Below, one piece after another: positions 24,749-35,600 of a stretch of 64,000 bases of DNA. The stretch covers positions 124,001-188,000 of the forward strand of contig SWDT01000129.1 of the NCBI GenBank assembly GCA_009193035.1, in the 5' to 3' direction. Below the pieces are notes generated by a model. The model ran no database searches. It saw nothing but the letters and a program-made list of their open reading frames with translations, and had not been told where the DNA came from. A program made the position numbers and the translations under genes. Position 1 is the first letter of the stretch, and every line of letters starts with the position of its first letter. Source of the DNA: Halicephalobus mephisto (lineage: Eukaryota; Nematoda; Chromadorea; Rhabditida; Panagrolaimidae).

Positions 24749-27700
24749 ATGCGAAAACAGGAAACGGAAGGAGAATCGTCTATTCCGGTGAGTTTATCTG
24801 AAATAATCTTTCTGGGATATACATTAATTCAGATTAGAAATCCTCGTTCCAGTATTCCTAGATATGGAACAGTATCTATGCAGCTTTTCGAAATAGGCCA
24901 AGAAAGCACTTCCATCCCCGACTTCATGTGGAATCTGGGATCTTCGGTCTGTTCCCATTTCGTAATATCCACTGCTTTCGCCGTTTGTTCTTTTGTGGCA
25001 GTCCTGATGTGTTACTTTGGTGAGTAATGACATACAGTACACAAAAAAGTAATTTTCTGTCCTGTAACGATTACAAAACGTGACAAAATGTAATAATGGT
25101 CACATTTTTCATAAATATTTGACATTTGTAACAAAAATTAAAACTTAATAATGACGATTTGCATTTTTTAAAGTTTAAAAATTACTTTTTTCGTGTATTT
25201 CTTTCTTTAAAATATTTATTCTTCGATTTCGTAATAGCATTTTTACTTTTTAAAATCAATCTGTTTAGTACTTAGATTACCGTTTCGGCTTAATCTAAAA
25301 AGTTAAAAATTATAGGACATTTGGTTTTTTCAATTTACATTGATTTTGGAATTTTTTATTTTTTAAATTATTTTTTTTTGTTTCGAAATGACTTAATATA
25401 GTGATTTAATAAATAAAAAAATTAATCTAAAAGGAAAATATACTGTATTTAGTTTTTTTTCTTAAGATTTTTAATTTCATAATGATAGAAATTTTTTTGA
25501 TCGATCTTTTTGTATTTCGATTATCCTAAAATATTATTCGATTGAACGACATACCTCCCATTTCGTAGGTTTTATATAATTTCTTTCATTTTTATATTAA
25601 TTTTTTCATAATTAAATTAACTTAATATCTTAAGTAAGTAAAAAAATAGTGATTTAAAAAGAATTTCGAAATCAGTAAGAATCAAGGTTGTACGACACTG
25701 TTTCCTAGTGCCATTTGCTCCCTTTACTTTGCAATATTTATTTCTTTTTTTATATCGATTTTTTGTAGTTAAATTAACTTAATATCTTAAGTAAGAAAAA
25801 ACAGTGATTTAAAAAGAAAGAAATTCGAAATCAGTGCGAATCAAGGTTGTACGACACTTTTCCCCTAGTGCCATTTGCTCCCTCTTTTTCGCAATATTTA
25901 TTTCTTTTTTATATCAATTTTTTGTAGTTAAATAAATTCAATATTTCAATTAAGAAAAAAATTAATTTAAAAAGAATTTCGAAATAAACGGAAGTGAAAG
26001 GGAAACATCTGTCGTACGGCCTGTTATTCGAGCAGCCGGGATTGGTCCCAGAACGAAAATACTCAAAATTAACACAATTCGAAAGAAACTAAATATCCTA
26101 AAGTAACAACTGTCGTGAAAATTAAAAACAATCTAATTACGGTAATTTTAAAGGACTTGTTTACATCAACCAATGTCCTGCAAAAAAAGAAATCCCGATA
26201 TATCTTTTGGTCGGTGGCGGGGTCAGTCTTCTCCAGATATCCTTGATCATGATGAGACATAGGAAAGAGCGACAAGAAGAACTCGGAGAAGATACCGATT
26301 TGGCCGGGATAGGTCTACATACAACTTTACAAGATGTTTCATATTCGAACAATTCTTCAAAAGTTTGTTTTTCTCGTAATGCAACACCCACGTCCCAAAC
26401 GTTTATCAAGAATATTTGTGTCCCAGATATCTGTGTCCCAGGCATATATATCCCGGACACACATTCTAGACGTACATATCACATATATATATATGTATCC
26501 TGAGCATGTGTCCCAGATGTATATATCATAAACACGTACATTCTAGATGTATATCTTCTAAACGTATGTATGCGTTCCGGGCATATATATCTCGGATATT
26601 TGTGTCTTGGATAAATATGTCCTAGAGGTATATATCCTGGACACATATATTCTAGATATATATGTTCTAAACGTATGTATGCGTTCCGGGTATATATATA
26701 TCTATTTGGTATTTGTGTTCTAGATAAATATGCCCTAGATGTATATTTTCTGGACACATTCTAGAGATATAAATCGCAGATATGTGTCCCAGATGTACAT
26801 ACCTTGGACAAATATATTCTAGGCGTATGTGTTCCAGACATATGTCTCAGACATTTATATCTCAGACCATATATGCCCTAGATGTTTGTGTCCCAGACAT
26901 TTATATCCTAGACATGTTTGTTTCAATTCTGCAATTAAAACTGAACAAAAAGTGCCTAAAATAAAACAATCAAATTCGTAACTTCTGAATCTGAAGTCAA
27001 AATTAACAATTGACCTTCAGAATTTCGGATTCTGAAAACTAAATTTTAATTCTAAAAATTTCTAAAATTCCGTTTTGGGACTTAATAAAAAATAAAATTT
27101 TTTTCAAAATAATTTTATTTTTTGTGAAATTTTCAAAATTATTTAATTTTTAATTTTCGGATTAAAGTTACTAAATTAGAATATAAACGTCCAAGACTCA
27201 AATTTTTTACAATTAATTTTTTATAAAAAACAAAAAAATAATATTTTAGATAACGGAAGGAATTTTTTATAAAAAAAATAAAAAAAAAATTATATTTTAG
27301 ATAATGAAAGGAATTTTTTATTAAAAAAAACAAAAAAATAATATTTTAGATAATGGAAGAAATTTTTTATTATAAATAATTTTTTATTAAAAAAAAACAA
27401 AAAAAATTATATTTTAGATAATGAAAGGAATTTTTTATTAAAAAAATTATATTTTAGATAACGGAAGGAATTTTTTATTTAAAAAATTTAAAAAAATCAT
27501 ATTTTAGATAATGGAAGGAATTTTTTACAATTAATTTTTTATTTAAAAAAATTATATTTTAGATAACGGAAGGAATTGTTTGGACATTTTTGTTCATTTG
27601 GTTCTGTATCGGCAATGTGTGGGTGTTTGCAGTTTTTCGTCCGCCAGAAAAGCAACATGAAAGATCAGAAACCCCCACGGATTGGTGTCGCGGAATGGTC

Positions 27701-27838
27701 TACAATTTTGCCTTGTTCCAGATCGGCTTGACCCATATTGTTATTTTTATTCTTGTTCTTACTGTAGTTATTTGTGCATGTTGCGCCACAAAATTCCTCC
27801 GAAACAATAATCCACATGAGAGATCTAATTGTTATTGA
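24749..27838 (+). CDS. TMEM272-like four-pass membrane protein
   Basis: Preferred exons are 24749-24787, 24833-25019, 26154-26362 and 27563-27838, giving 236 residues; the first intron is 45 nt and in frame. The family signature is clear: four hydrophobic segments, the second after GLVYINQCPAKKEIPIYLLV and the third with LFIWFCIGNVWVFAVF, then a DWC motif, a fourth segment and a CCATKF tail. TMEM272-type proteins are common in nematodes and have no known function. The third donor is uncertain: AAA-GTTTGT (used here) fits the strong TATTTTAG acceptor at 27562, while GTCTAC at 26313 would need a weak GGAAG acceptor. Intron 3 (1.2 kb) is filled by two minisatellites, one made of copies of its own acceptor. 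Confidence 0.8.
25540..26010. repeat. Tandem repeat (family C), about 160-bp unit, three copies, in TMEM272-like intron
   Basis: Each unit carries AATCAAGGTTGTACGACACT, then GTGCCATTTGCTCCCT, then a TTTCGCAATATTTATTTCTT-like AT tract. The same family forms a longer array at 38300-38930 in pct-1 and a degenerate copy at 47390-47720 in the protease gene. Confidence 0.85.
26395..26935. repeat. 12-bp-period minisatellite in TMEM272-like intron
   Basis: A degenerate array of TGTGTCCCAGAT / GTATATATCCTG type units. The 12 bp period divides by three, so all frames that escape stops show four-residue periodic translations on both strands (for example CVPD-ICVPG and YTSR-like repeats). These open frames are repeat artefacts. 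Confidence 0.85.
27230..27562 (+). repeat. Minisatellite built from the downstream splice acceptor and exon start
   Basis: About six copies of TATTTTAGATAACGGAAGG followed by AATTTTTTAT, spaced roughly 35-70 bp, lie immediately before the true acceptor TATTTTAG-ATAACGGAAGG at 27555-27573. The repeated part includes the acceptor and the first 14-15 coding bases of the last exon of the TMEM272-like gene. Confidence 0.85.
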
Positions 27839-27959
27839 AAAAAATTAAATCCTAAAATTCATAATGAATTATTTTTAAAATTATTTTGTGAAAAATCGAG
27901 AAAAATATTTTTGGATTTTTTAAATAATAATAATAATACAAGTAAAACAATCGTAATAT

Positions 27960-28360
27960 TGTAAAAACAAAAATAAATTTTTTTACAAAATGGTCTCGAG
28001 TGGAATTTTCAGAGTTTCTTAAAAATTAAAGAATTTGATGTTTATTTTTAAAATTCTTTCATAATTGATCGTATACTGTAAAAATAAACCTTTTTTACAA
28101 AACGGTCTCGAGTGGAATTTTCAGAATTTCTTAAAAATTAAAGAATTTGATGTTTATTTTTAAAATTCTTTCATAATTGATCGTATACTGTAAAAATAAA
28201 CTTTTTTACAAAATGGTCTCGAGTGGAATTTTCAGAGTTTCTTAAAAATTAAAGTATTTCATATTTATTTTTAAAATTCTTTCATAATTGATCGTATACT
28301 GTAAAAATAAACTTTTTTACAAAATGGTCTCGAGTGGAATTTCTAAAACCTTCTAAAAAT
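27960..28360. repeat. 111-bp tandem repeat, four copies
   Basis: GGTCTCGAGTGGAATTT occurs at about 27992, 28104, 28215 and 28326, giving spacings of 111-112 bp. Units include CATAATTGATCGTATACTGT. The GGTCTCGA...TTTTACAAAA segment is the reverse complement of the end of the dispersed intronic family A. Confidence 0.9.
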
Positions 28361-28719
28361 CAAAATAATTTACAAAGTAATTTCGTTTCTGAATGAACTT
28401 TATAATTTTACACAATTTCATAATTTTTTAGAAAAATATTTTTCTTAAATGAATCTGGAAATTTCTGAATCAGAATACAACTTTTTTTTCGAAAATTAAC
28501 AACCACGTGGAAGTACTTATATATTCGAAAAAACTTAATTAACATCCAAATAAATTGTCGAAAATAAATATTCATAATAATTTAAAACCTTCCGGTACAA
28601 TTACAGTAAGACAATTCACAAAAAGTAATTTCTCCTCAGGATTATATTTTTTGAATTCTGGGCCAAAGTCAACATCAAAATCGAAGTAACATTAAATTTT
28701 TACACAACGATCAGGTAAG

Positions 28720-29130
28720 TCAGCCAAATGTTGCGAGCAACCTGCAGAATTGACTTTCATTGTGATCTTGATGTTGATCTATCTGCCGGAATATTGCACA
28801 TAACCTGCAGAATTGACTTTCATTATGACCTTGATGTTGACTTATCTGCCAGAATGCTGCGAGCAACCTGCAGACTTTATTTTCATTATGATCTTGATGT
28901 TAATCTATCTGCCGGAATATTGCACGCAACCTGCAGATTTTATTTTCATTATGATCTTGATGTTGACTTATCTGCCAGAATGCTGCAAACAACCTGTATA
29001 TTTGATAATGATTATGACGCTGACTTATCTACCAGAATATTGCACGCAATCTGCAGATTTTATTTTCATTGTGATCTTGATGTTGATCTATCTACCAGAA
29101 TATTGCACGCAACATGCATATTTGACCTTG
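28720..29130. repeat. 63-bp minisatellite, six to seven copies, open in two frames
   Basis: Units start around GCAACCTGCAGA and run through TTTTCATTATGATCTTGATG and a TCTGCC(G/A)GAAT block. One unit is shortened. Because 63 is a multiple of three, plus-strand frames stay open for up to 144 codons with a 21-residue periodic translation (CR-x-x-FH-x-DLDVDLSARML). Variants of the GCAACCTGCAG core recur inverted at 48715-48865. No start context, splice sites or known domain support it as a gene. Confidence 0.85.
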
Positions 29131-30200
29131 ATATCGACCTCGATTTCATTTTAAAAATTTAAATTTTCAAATTTTGTCTTAGTTCCAAAAATTCGATGAT
29201 TAAACTAAATTAAAAAAAATTTCCAAAAAGCGATCATGAAAATAGTTTTTAGCGACGAATTGGTTTAAAAAATCAATCAAAGACAAAACTTGCTTCTTCC
29301 ATATTTCTATGGCTAAAGTGGAGTTTCAAAATGAAAAGAGTCAACCAAAAAAAATTTTTTTTCGTTGTATACCAAAGCGCAGCGGAGAACGAATCGAGTC
29401 AATTCGATATATACTCGAAACCGACAAAGTGAACTAAACGAGCCGCCCCGGTCTGGCTCTCGTCCCGAGCGACCTTCTCGTCGATCTTCCGAAATTTTAT
29501 AAAATTGATTTTTAACATAAATTTATTAAAAATTATGAGTTTATATTTAATTAAAGATTAAAAATAATGATTTTGAATAAAAATTAAAAATAATAATTTT
29601 TAATTTTGTTTTGGAAGATTTTTCGGGTCGCGCCCTGGTTGTCGGATCCTCGGGGCGTTCCCCAGTCTTCTTTCTTCTGATTGATTGTGACTGACGTTAA
29701 TCAATTCCGAGTAGAACGGCCTCATTCAAATTTCTCGTACAATAATATTCCTTAATTTTAAATTTTTTATTTTTCTAATTTTTAAATTTTCTAATTTTTC
29801 TAATTTTTTTATTTTTCTGATTTTCTAACTTTTAATTTTTTTAATTTTTTAATTTTTCTAATTTTTAAATTTTTTTCATTTTTTTTTATTTTTCTAATTT
29901 TTCCAATTTTTCCATTTTTTTTCTAGTTTTTCCATTTATAAATTTTCTAATTTTCTAATTTTCTAACTTTCAAATTTTTTCATTTTTTTATTTTTCTAAT
30001 TTAACTAAAAACTTTAAACATCTTTATTGATAATTTTATTTTTATAAATTAATCTTTAAAAAATAATAAAGTTGCTTATCTTGATTTAGAAGGCACTGGA
30101 TTTGTTCGAGAAAAACATTTTTGATTTTATTAATCAAATTGACTACATTTGTCTCTCTGTGGGACTACTCGGAACCCATTGATACAGGATACTAAACTTT
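29131..30200. other. Intergenic, GC-rich patch in AT-rich DNA
   Basis: Apart from a GC-rich patch at 29380-29490 and another at 29620-29730 (both with GTCTCGTCCCGAGC-like or GGTCGCGCCCTGG-like sequence), there is only AT-rich simple sequence of the TTTCTAATTTT type. No ORF with protein character is seen. The patches might be 5' regions of the kinase gene or unrecognised non-coding RNA. Confidence 0.35.
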
Positions 30201-30239
30201 TTTATGTCAAAATTTTATTATCCACATATTGAATTAATT

Positions 30240-30545
30240 TTTTTAATATCATTCATCAAATATTTTTTAAAATTTCATATATCAAATTTATTTTTAAAAA
30301 AATCTCATATATCAAATTTATTTTTTTTTAAATTTCATATATCAAATTTTATTTTTTTTAAAATCATTCATATATTAAATTTTATTTTAAAAAAAATCTC
30401 ATATATCAAATTTATTTTTTAAAATCATTCATATATTGAATTTTCATTTTTTACAACTCCATATATGAAACTAATTTTTTAAAATCACTCATATATTAAA
30501 TTAATCTTTCAAAACCTCATATATCGAATTTTAATTTTTTTAAAT
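30240..30545. repeat. CATATATC/CATATATT minisatellite
   Basis: About nine units of roughly 29-33 bp with the form TCATATATCAAATTTATTTTT. It shares the CATATAT core seen throughout the introns of this window. Confidence 0.8.
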
Positions 30546-30769
30546 TCCATAAATAGCGTTTTTAAATATCCATGTGGGATATCGTTCGATTCCTTACGAT
30601 TTCGACTTTTCAATCGAAATATTCAAATTTTTCGAAAAAATTCTTTTATAAATTATTTTTGTACAAAATTATATGACACTAAAAATCAGTGTAAAAGTTA
30701 TTTGCGCTGACATGTAACTTGTTTCTGAAAAAAATTAATTGCGAAATCGTCGACTACCTTAGTTTCTAG

Positions 30770-31280
30770 GAAAATCCAGAATTTCCTGTCGGGACCATTT
30801 CGTAAGAAAAGTTTATTTTTAATTTTTAAAATAGTATAATAATTGAATTTTTATAAAATTATACAAACCTTAAAAATTATACTTTTCATCTCAACTGGAA
30901 AATTTTGGAAATTCGCGTCGGGACCATTTCGTAGAAATTTATTTTTTTCGTAATAATGTGATTACAGTATATTTTTATAAAATTATGTAAACCTTAAAAA
31001 TTATACTTTTTATCTTAACTGGAAAATTTTGGAAATTCGCGTCGGGACCATTGAAATTTTTAAATTTTCTACAGTAATACGATTACAGTATATTTTTATA
31101 AAATTATACAAATCTTAAATTTTTTACTTTTTGTCTCGACTGGAAAATTCGCGTCGGGACCACTTCGTAGAAGTTCATTTTTTTGTAATAATGTGATTAC
31201 AGTATATTTTTATAAAATTATATGAATCTTAAATTTTATAATTTTTATCTCGACTGGAAAGTCCAAAAAATTTCCACTTC
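30770..31280. repeat. 115-120-bp tandem repeat related to dispersed family A
   Basis: GCGTCGGGACCA occurs at about 30914, 31038 and 31151, each followed by GATTACAGTATATTTTTATA and by CTGGAAAATTTTGGAAATTC. The units are the 3' portion of family A amplified in tandem. Confidence 0.8.
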
Positions 31281-31905
31281 AAGACAATTTTTATCGTAAC
31301 TTTTATTATACTATAACAAAAAAAATTTGTTTGATGAAATGATTCACTTTAAGCTTAATCACTACGACACTCCTTCGTTTACCTTGCGCAATTTTTGATT
31401 TTTTTTAAAATAATTTTCTTAAAAATAATTTTCTTAAAAATAATTTTTGATTTTTTTTAAAATGGTTTTCTTAAAAATAATTTGTTTTTTTTTAAAATAA
31501 TTTTTTTAAATTTCTTAAAATTTCCTAAAAATAATTTTTAAGTTTTTTAAAATATTTTTTAAAGTAATTTAAATAACTTTTTTAAAATTTTAAGTTTTTT
31601 TAATTCAGAAAAATTTTTAAAAATGATTTTTATAAATAATTTTAAAAAAATTCACAACTAGGATTTATCTGATTAAAAAATTGGATTTTTCCATCTGCTT
31701 CGGATATCGTTAGCGATTTGTCATTGGCAATTGTTTTTGCTTTTAACTTGGTCAATTTTGAGATCATAAAACCTATTTTATTTCCGGCTTCATTTAGTTT
31801 ACATTAACGTCAGAGGATTGGAGTCACTCTCGGTCATCGATTTGTTTTTCAGCTGATAAGGGAGGGACTGAATCGAACATCAGCGGGGTTTTCATTAGAC
31901 TCTTC

Positions 31906-32315
31906 TTAACTTTGATCCCACATTGGGGAAGTTTTTTGACCGAGTTATCGTAGAATTTGGAAAATCAAAGATCGAACCCAAGTTTTGCGAACAATATTCT
32001 TGAGTACTAACCACTGTACTATCAAAAAAGAAATCTTAAAAAAACAAGAGTATCCGTTCGTCTTGATGTTTATTTTCTTTGAAACAAGATTTCTTTTCGG
32101 ATTTGTTCTTGCATGTCTTTTCTTACAGTCAATAGGAATCGAACCCCGACTTCATAGGTGACAGCCATGAGATTAACCGCTGCACTATCGAAAAAACTTT
32201 CTGGATTGAAAATAATACCAATACCAGAATACATCTCAATAGCCTAGAATCGAACCCGAGCCTCGCGCGTAATAGTCACCGACACTAACCACTAAGCTAC
32301 CGAGAAACTCCATTC
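31906..32315 (-). repeat. Cluster of three tRNA-like (SINE-type) elements
   Basis: On the minus strand three units end with B-box-like GGTTCGAT or GGGTTCGATTC strings (about 31971-31980, 32136-32147 and 32247-32257), each preceded by an A-box-like TTAGTGGTTAG or CGGTTAATCTC block. The third (about 32240-32307) is most tRNA-like: CTCGGTAGCTTAGTGGTTAG at its 5' side, but acceptor and T stems carry mismatches. The first also has the ACCCCAATGTGG-type end seen at 24040. These look like degenerate SINEs, not functional tRNAs. Confidence 0.6.
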
Positions 32316-32620
32316 TCAAAATTAAAATATATATCAAAATACCCTTTTTTTGTTTAAAATTGTACTTGAATTTCATATATAACAACTATTAATACTGTCC
32401 ATTGTACTATCGACAAAAAACCCATCTCGAAACTACTATTGACCAACCGACGATTTAGATCCCTGAAGCTTAGGGGCATGCACGAACGCACTGCTCTTAG
32501 CTGCTTTTTTGAACGCGACCTAATTCTGTTTTTCGACGGGGTTTTTGTTTCAATATTGCCATAAGTTTTTTGGAAACTACTATTTTAACTATTTTTGGTT
32601 TTTAGCGCTTCAAATGCACC

Positions 32621-35600
32621 ATGAAAAAACTGAAACGTCGACTTTCTCAAGCATTTCGGTCATCCTATCATCCAGATAACGATCCATCTGTCGTGTCTGG
32701 CCAGATTGTGGACTCGATCCAATCCATCGAAATTAATGGGTCTTCGATGACTAGAAATCACGTAAATGGAAAGAAGGGATATGGAAGTCAACATTCTTTG
32801 AAAAATTTTGGATTTTCTGATTCAATAAATCATCTAGCAGATAAATTAGCGGATGGGGTTATTGTCGAAGAAGATGTTTGTATTCCCGCAGGAGCGACTG
32901 GAATTTATCGTCGTCGGGGATCTCGTAATCATCTATATCCCCCATCGCAAGGAAACAATTCATTCATCCCAGATCGTCCGACCGCCCTCCCTCAACGACC
33001 TCTAAGTTACTACGGTAGAATCCCGAATGTTTGTGAATATTCGGTTTGTAAATTTGGAAAAAATTAATAATCAAAATGTTTAGAATAATGAACCTCAAGT
33101 GGTTATCCGTCCGAAATCGCGGAGAACGAACGACATGAAGTCGAAACATAAGAGCTTCACCGAGCACCTCGTGGGCTCTCTAAAGAAGAGTGGGAGGCCG
33201 CTGTTCGGGTACCGGAGCAAAGGTGGGACTTACTTGAGATTTAAAAACATGATTTATAAAAATTCAACAAAACTACTTATTGTGGAATCTGTAGAGTCCA
33301 CAAGTAAAACAGAAAAATAGAAAAATATTAAAATTTAAAATATTAAAGTTTAAAATATTAAAATATTAAAATTTATCAACAATGACATGCAAATGCTTCT
33401 AGGATATTTAATTCCTTTGGGATTTTTATTTTTATAAATTTATTCTGATTTTAAAATCTTTTAAATCAGTCTTCTAGTTACTTAAACATCATTTTAGGCC
33501 ATTTTTGAAGTAGAAAACAATTTTTTTAAATACGAAATTTTTAATTTTTCGGAATCATTTATCCCTATAGGTTTACATCGATTTTTAAATTTTTCTTTTT
33601 TAAATATTTTGGGTTCTTGGATTAATCCAAAATGCCGATTAATTGATCGAAAAAACTGGTCTGGAAGCGAAAAAATAGGCTGTACGATAATCATTCTTCT
33701 ACATACAAAAAGTAGGTACATAGTATCTGATGTATGAATACATTAAAATAGTTCTGATTTATGAGTTACATTGTATTCAATATATCGATATATTAGGGTA
33801 ATATTAATGCATTATATATAATGTATTTGACACATTATAACGACTTTGATGTATCAGTTACATTGTATCCAATATATCGATATATTAAGGTGATATCAGC
33901 ACATTGAACATAATCTATGGATATATTATAACGACTTTGATGTATCAGTTACATTACATTGAATTTATCGATATATTAAGGTGATATCAGCATATTGAAC
34001 ATAATGTACCTGACGCATTAGAACCGTTTTAATGTACCCTTTTTGTCCGGAACTTTTCCTCCGATTCACGTTGGTTTTGAATTTGTCTATCAGTCTTTCG
34101 GTCGCTTGATTGGCATTTTAGGTTAATCTAGTTATCAAAATGACTGGTCTAAAAAAGAGAAAATGAGGTCAATCTTATGAAATCGGGAAGTAACTGTCGT
34201 ACAGCTGTGGAAATAACAACAATAAAGTCACAATTGATGTTCAGGGATTTTCGTTTCGGGACCACATAAAAGGGAAATTATTAAAATTACATAATATATC
34301 AATCACGATATATGGAAATAAAAAATTTAAATAATTAAAAATAAAATCACAATTAATACTCAATATTATTTGAATCTACAGTACACCAGCTAATTGATGT
34401 TCAGGGATTTTCGTTTCGGGACCACATAAAAAGAAAAATTATTAACATTACTTAATATATCAATCACGATATAAAAAAATAAAAAATTTAAATAATTAAA
34501 AATAAAATCACAATTAATACTCAATATTATTTGAACCTACAGTACACCAACTAATTGATATTCGAAAATTTTTGTTTTAAGAAAACATGAAAAATAACAA
34601 AAAATAAAACTTTTAAACATGTAAAATTTTAAAAATATATTCAACTTTTTTGACCTACAGTAGATCAGCTAATTTATGCGTAAAAATTTTCGTTCCGGAA
34701 CCGTGTTTTTTAATTTTATGGAGTTTCGACTAAAAGGTCCCGATCCAACAATAACTGAACCGCTTAAAATATGACGTGAAGTAAAATAATTCTCTAAGGA
34801 AAAAGAAACGTTTTTTCTTTTAAATTTGGTCCGGGTGGGCTTCTAAATCTGTCAAGAAACAAATAGACTGCCAAACTGTCCAGTAAATAGTCCAAAAAGA
34901 TCAACTTCCTCAAAAAGCCACAGGGAATTCGATTTTTAAAAGTTTTTAGGATTTTTAAAAATTAAAAAAAATAATTTTTACTTTAATAATTAATTTTAAA
35001 AAGATCAATTTCCTCAAAAAGCCACAGGGAATTCGATTTTTTTAATTTTTAAAAAGTAATTTTTACTTTAATAATTAATTTAAAAAGATCAACTTTCTCA
35101 AAAAGCCACAGGGAATTCAACTTTTAAGTTTTTTTTAATGTTTTTAAACAATTTCTATTTTAATTACTATATTGGAGAGATATACTTTGATTTTAAAATT
35201 CATAAAACAGTTTTAACTGTATTTTTGGATTTTTGTGGATCTTCGAACTTTATTTCTGAGCAATTCCTGACTTAATTATTATATTGGAGAGATACACTGT
35301 CTTTAAAAAATTCATAAAGTAGTTTTAACTGTATTTTTTGGATTTTTGTGGATCTTGGAACTTTATTTCTGAGCAATTCCTGATTTAATTACTATATTGG
35401 AAAGATATACTTTGATTTTAAAATTCATAAAGTAGTTTTAACTGTATTTTCGGATTTTTGTGGATCTTGGAACTTTATTTCTGAGCAATTCCTATTTTAA
35501 TTATTATATTAGAGAGATACACTGTCTTTAAAAAATTCATAAAGTAGTTTTAACTGTATTTTTGGATTTTTGTGGATCTTGGAACTTTATTTCTGAGCAA

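Noticed and set aside
26479..26757. Minus-strand ORF of 92 codons rich in YIR/SR tetrads
   Set aside because: Translation of the 12-bp minisatellite; period divisible by three explains the open frame.
28728..29162. 144-codon plus-strand ORF as a protein gene
   Set aside because: No start context, splice sites or domain; two overlapping frames are open equally, as expected of a 63-bp repeat. Kept only as a finding.
32240..32310. Functional tRNA gene
   Set aside because: A and B boxes are recognisable, but acceptor and T-arm stems contain several mismatches.
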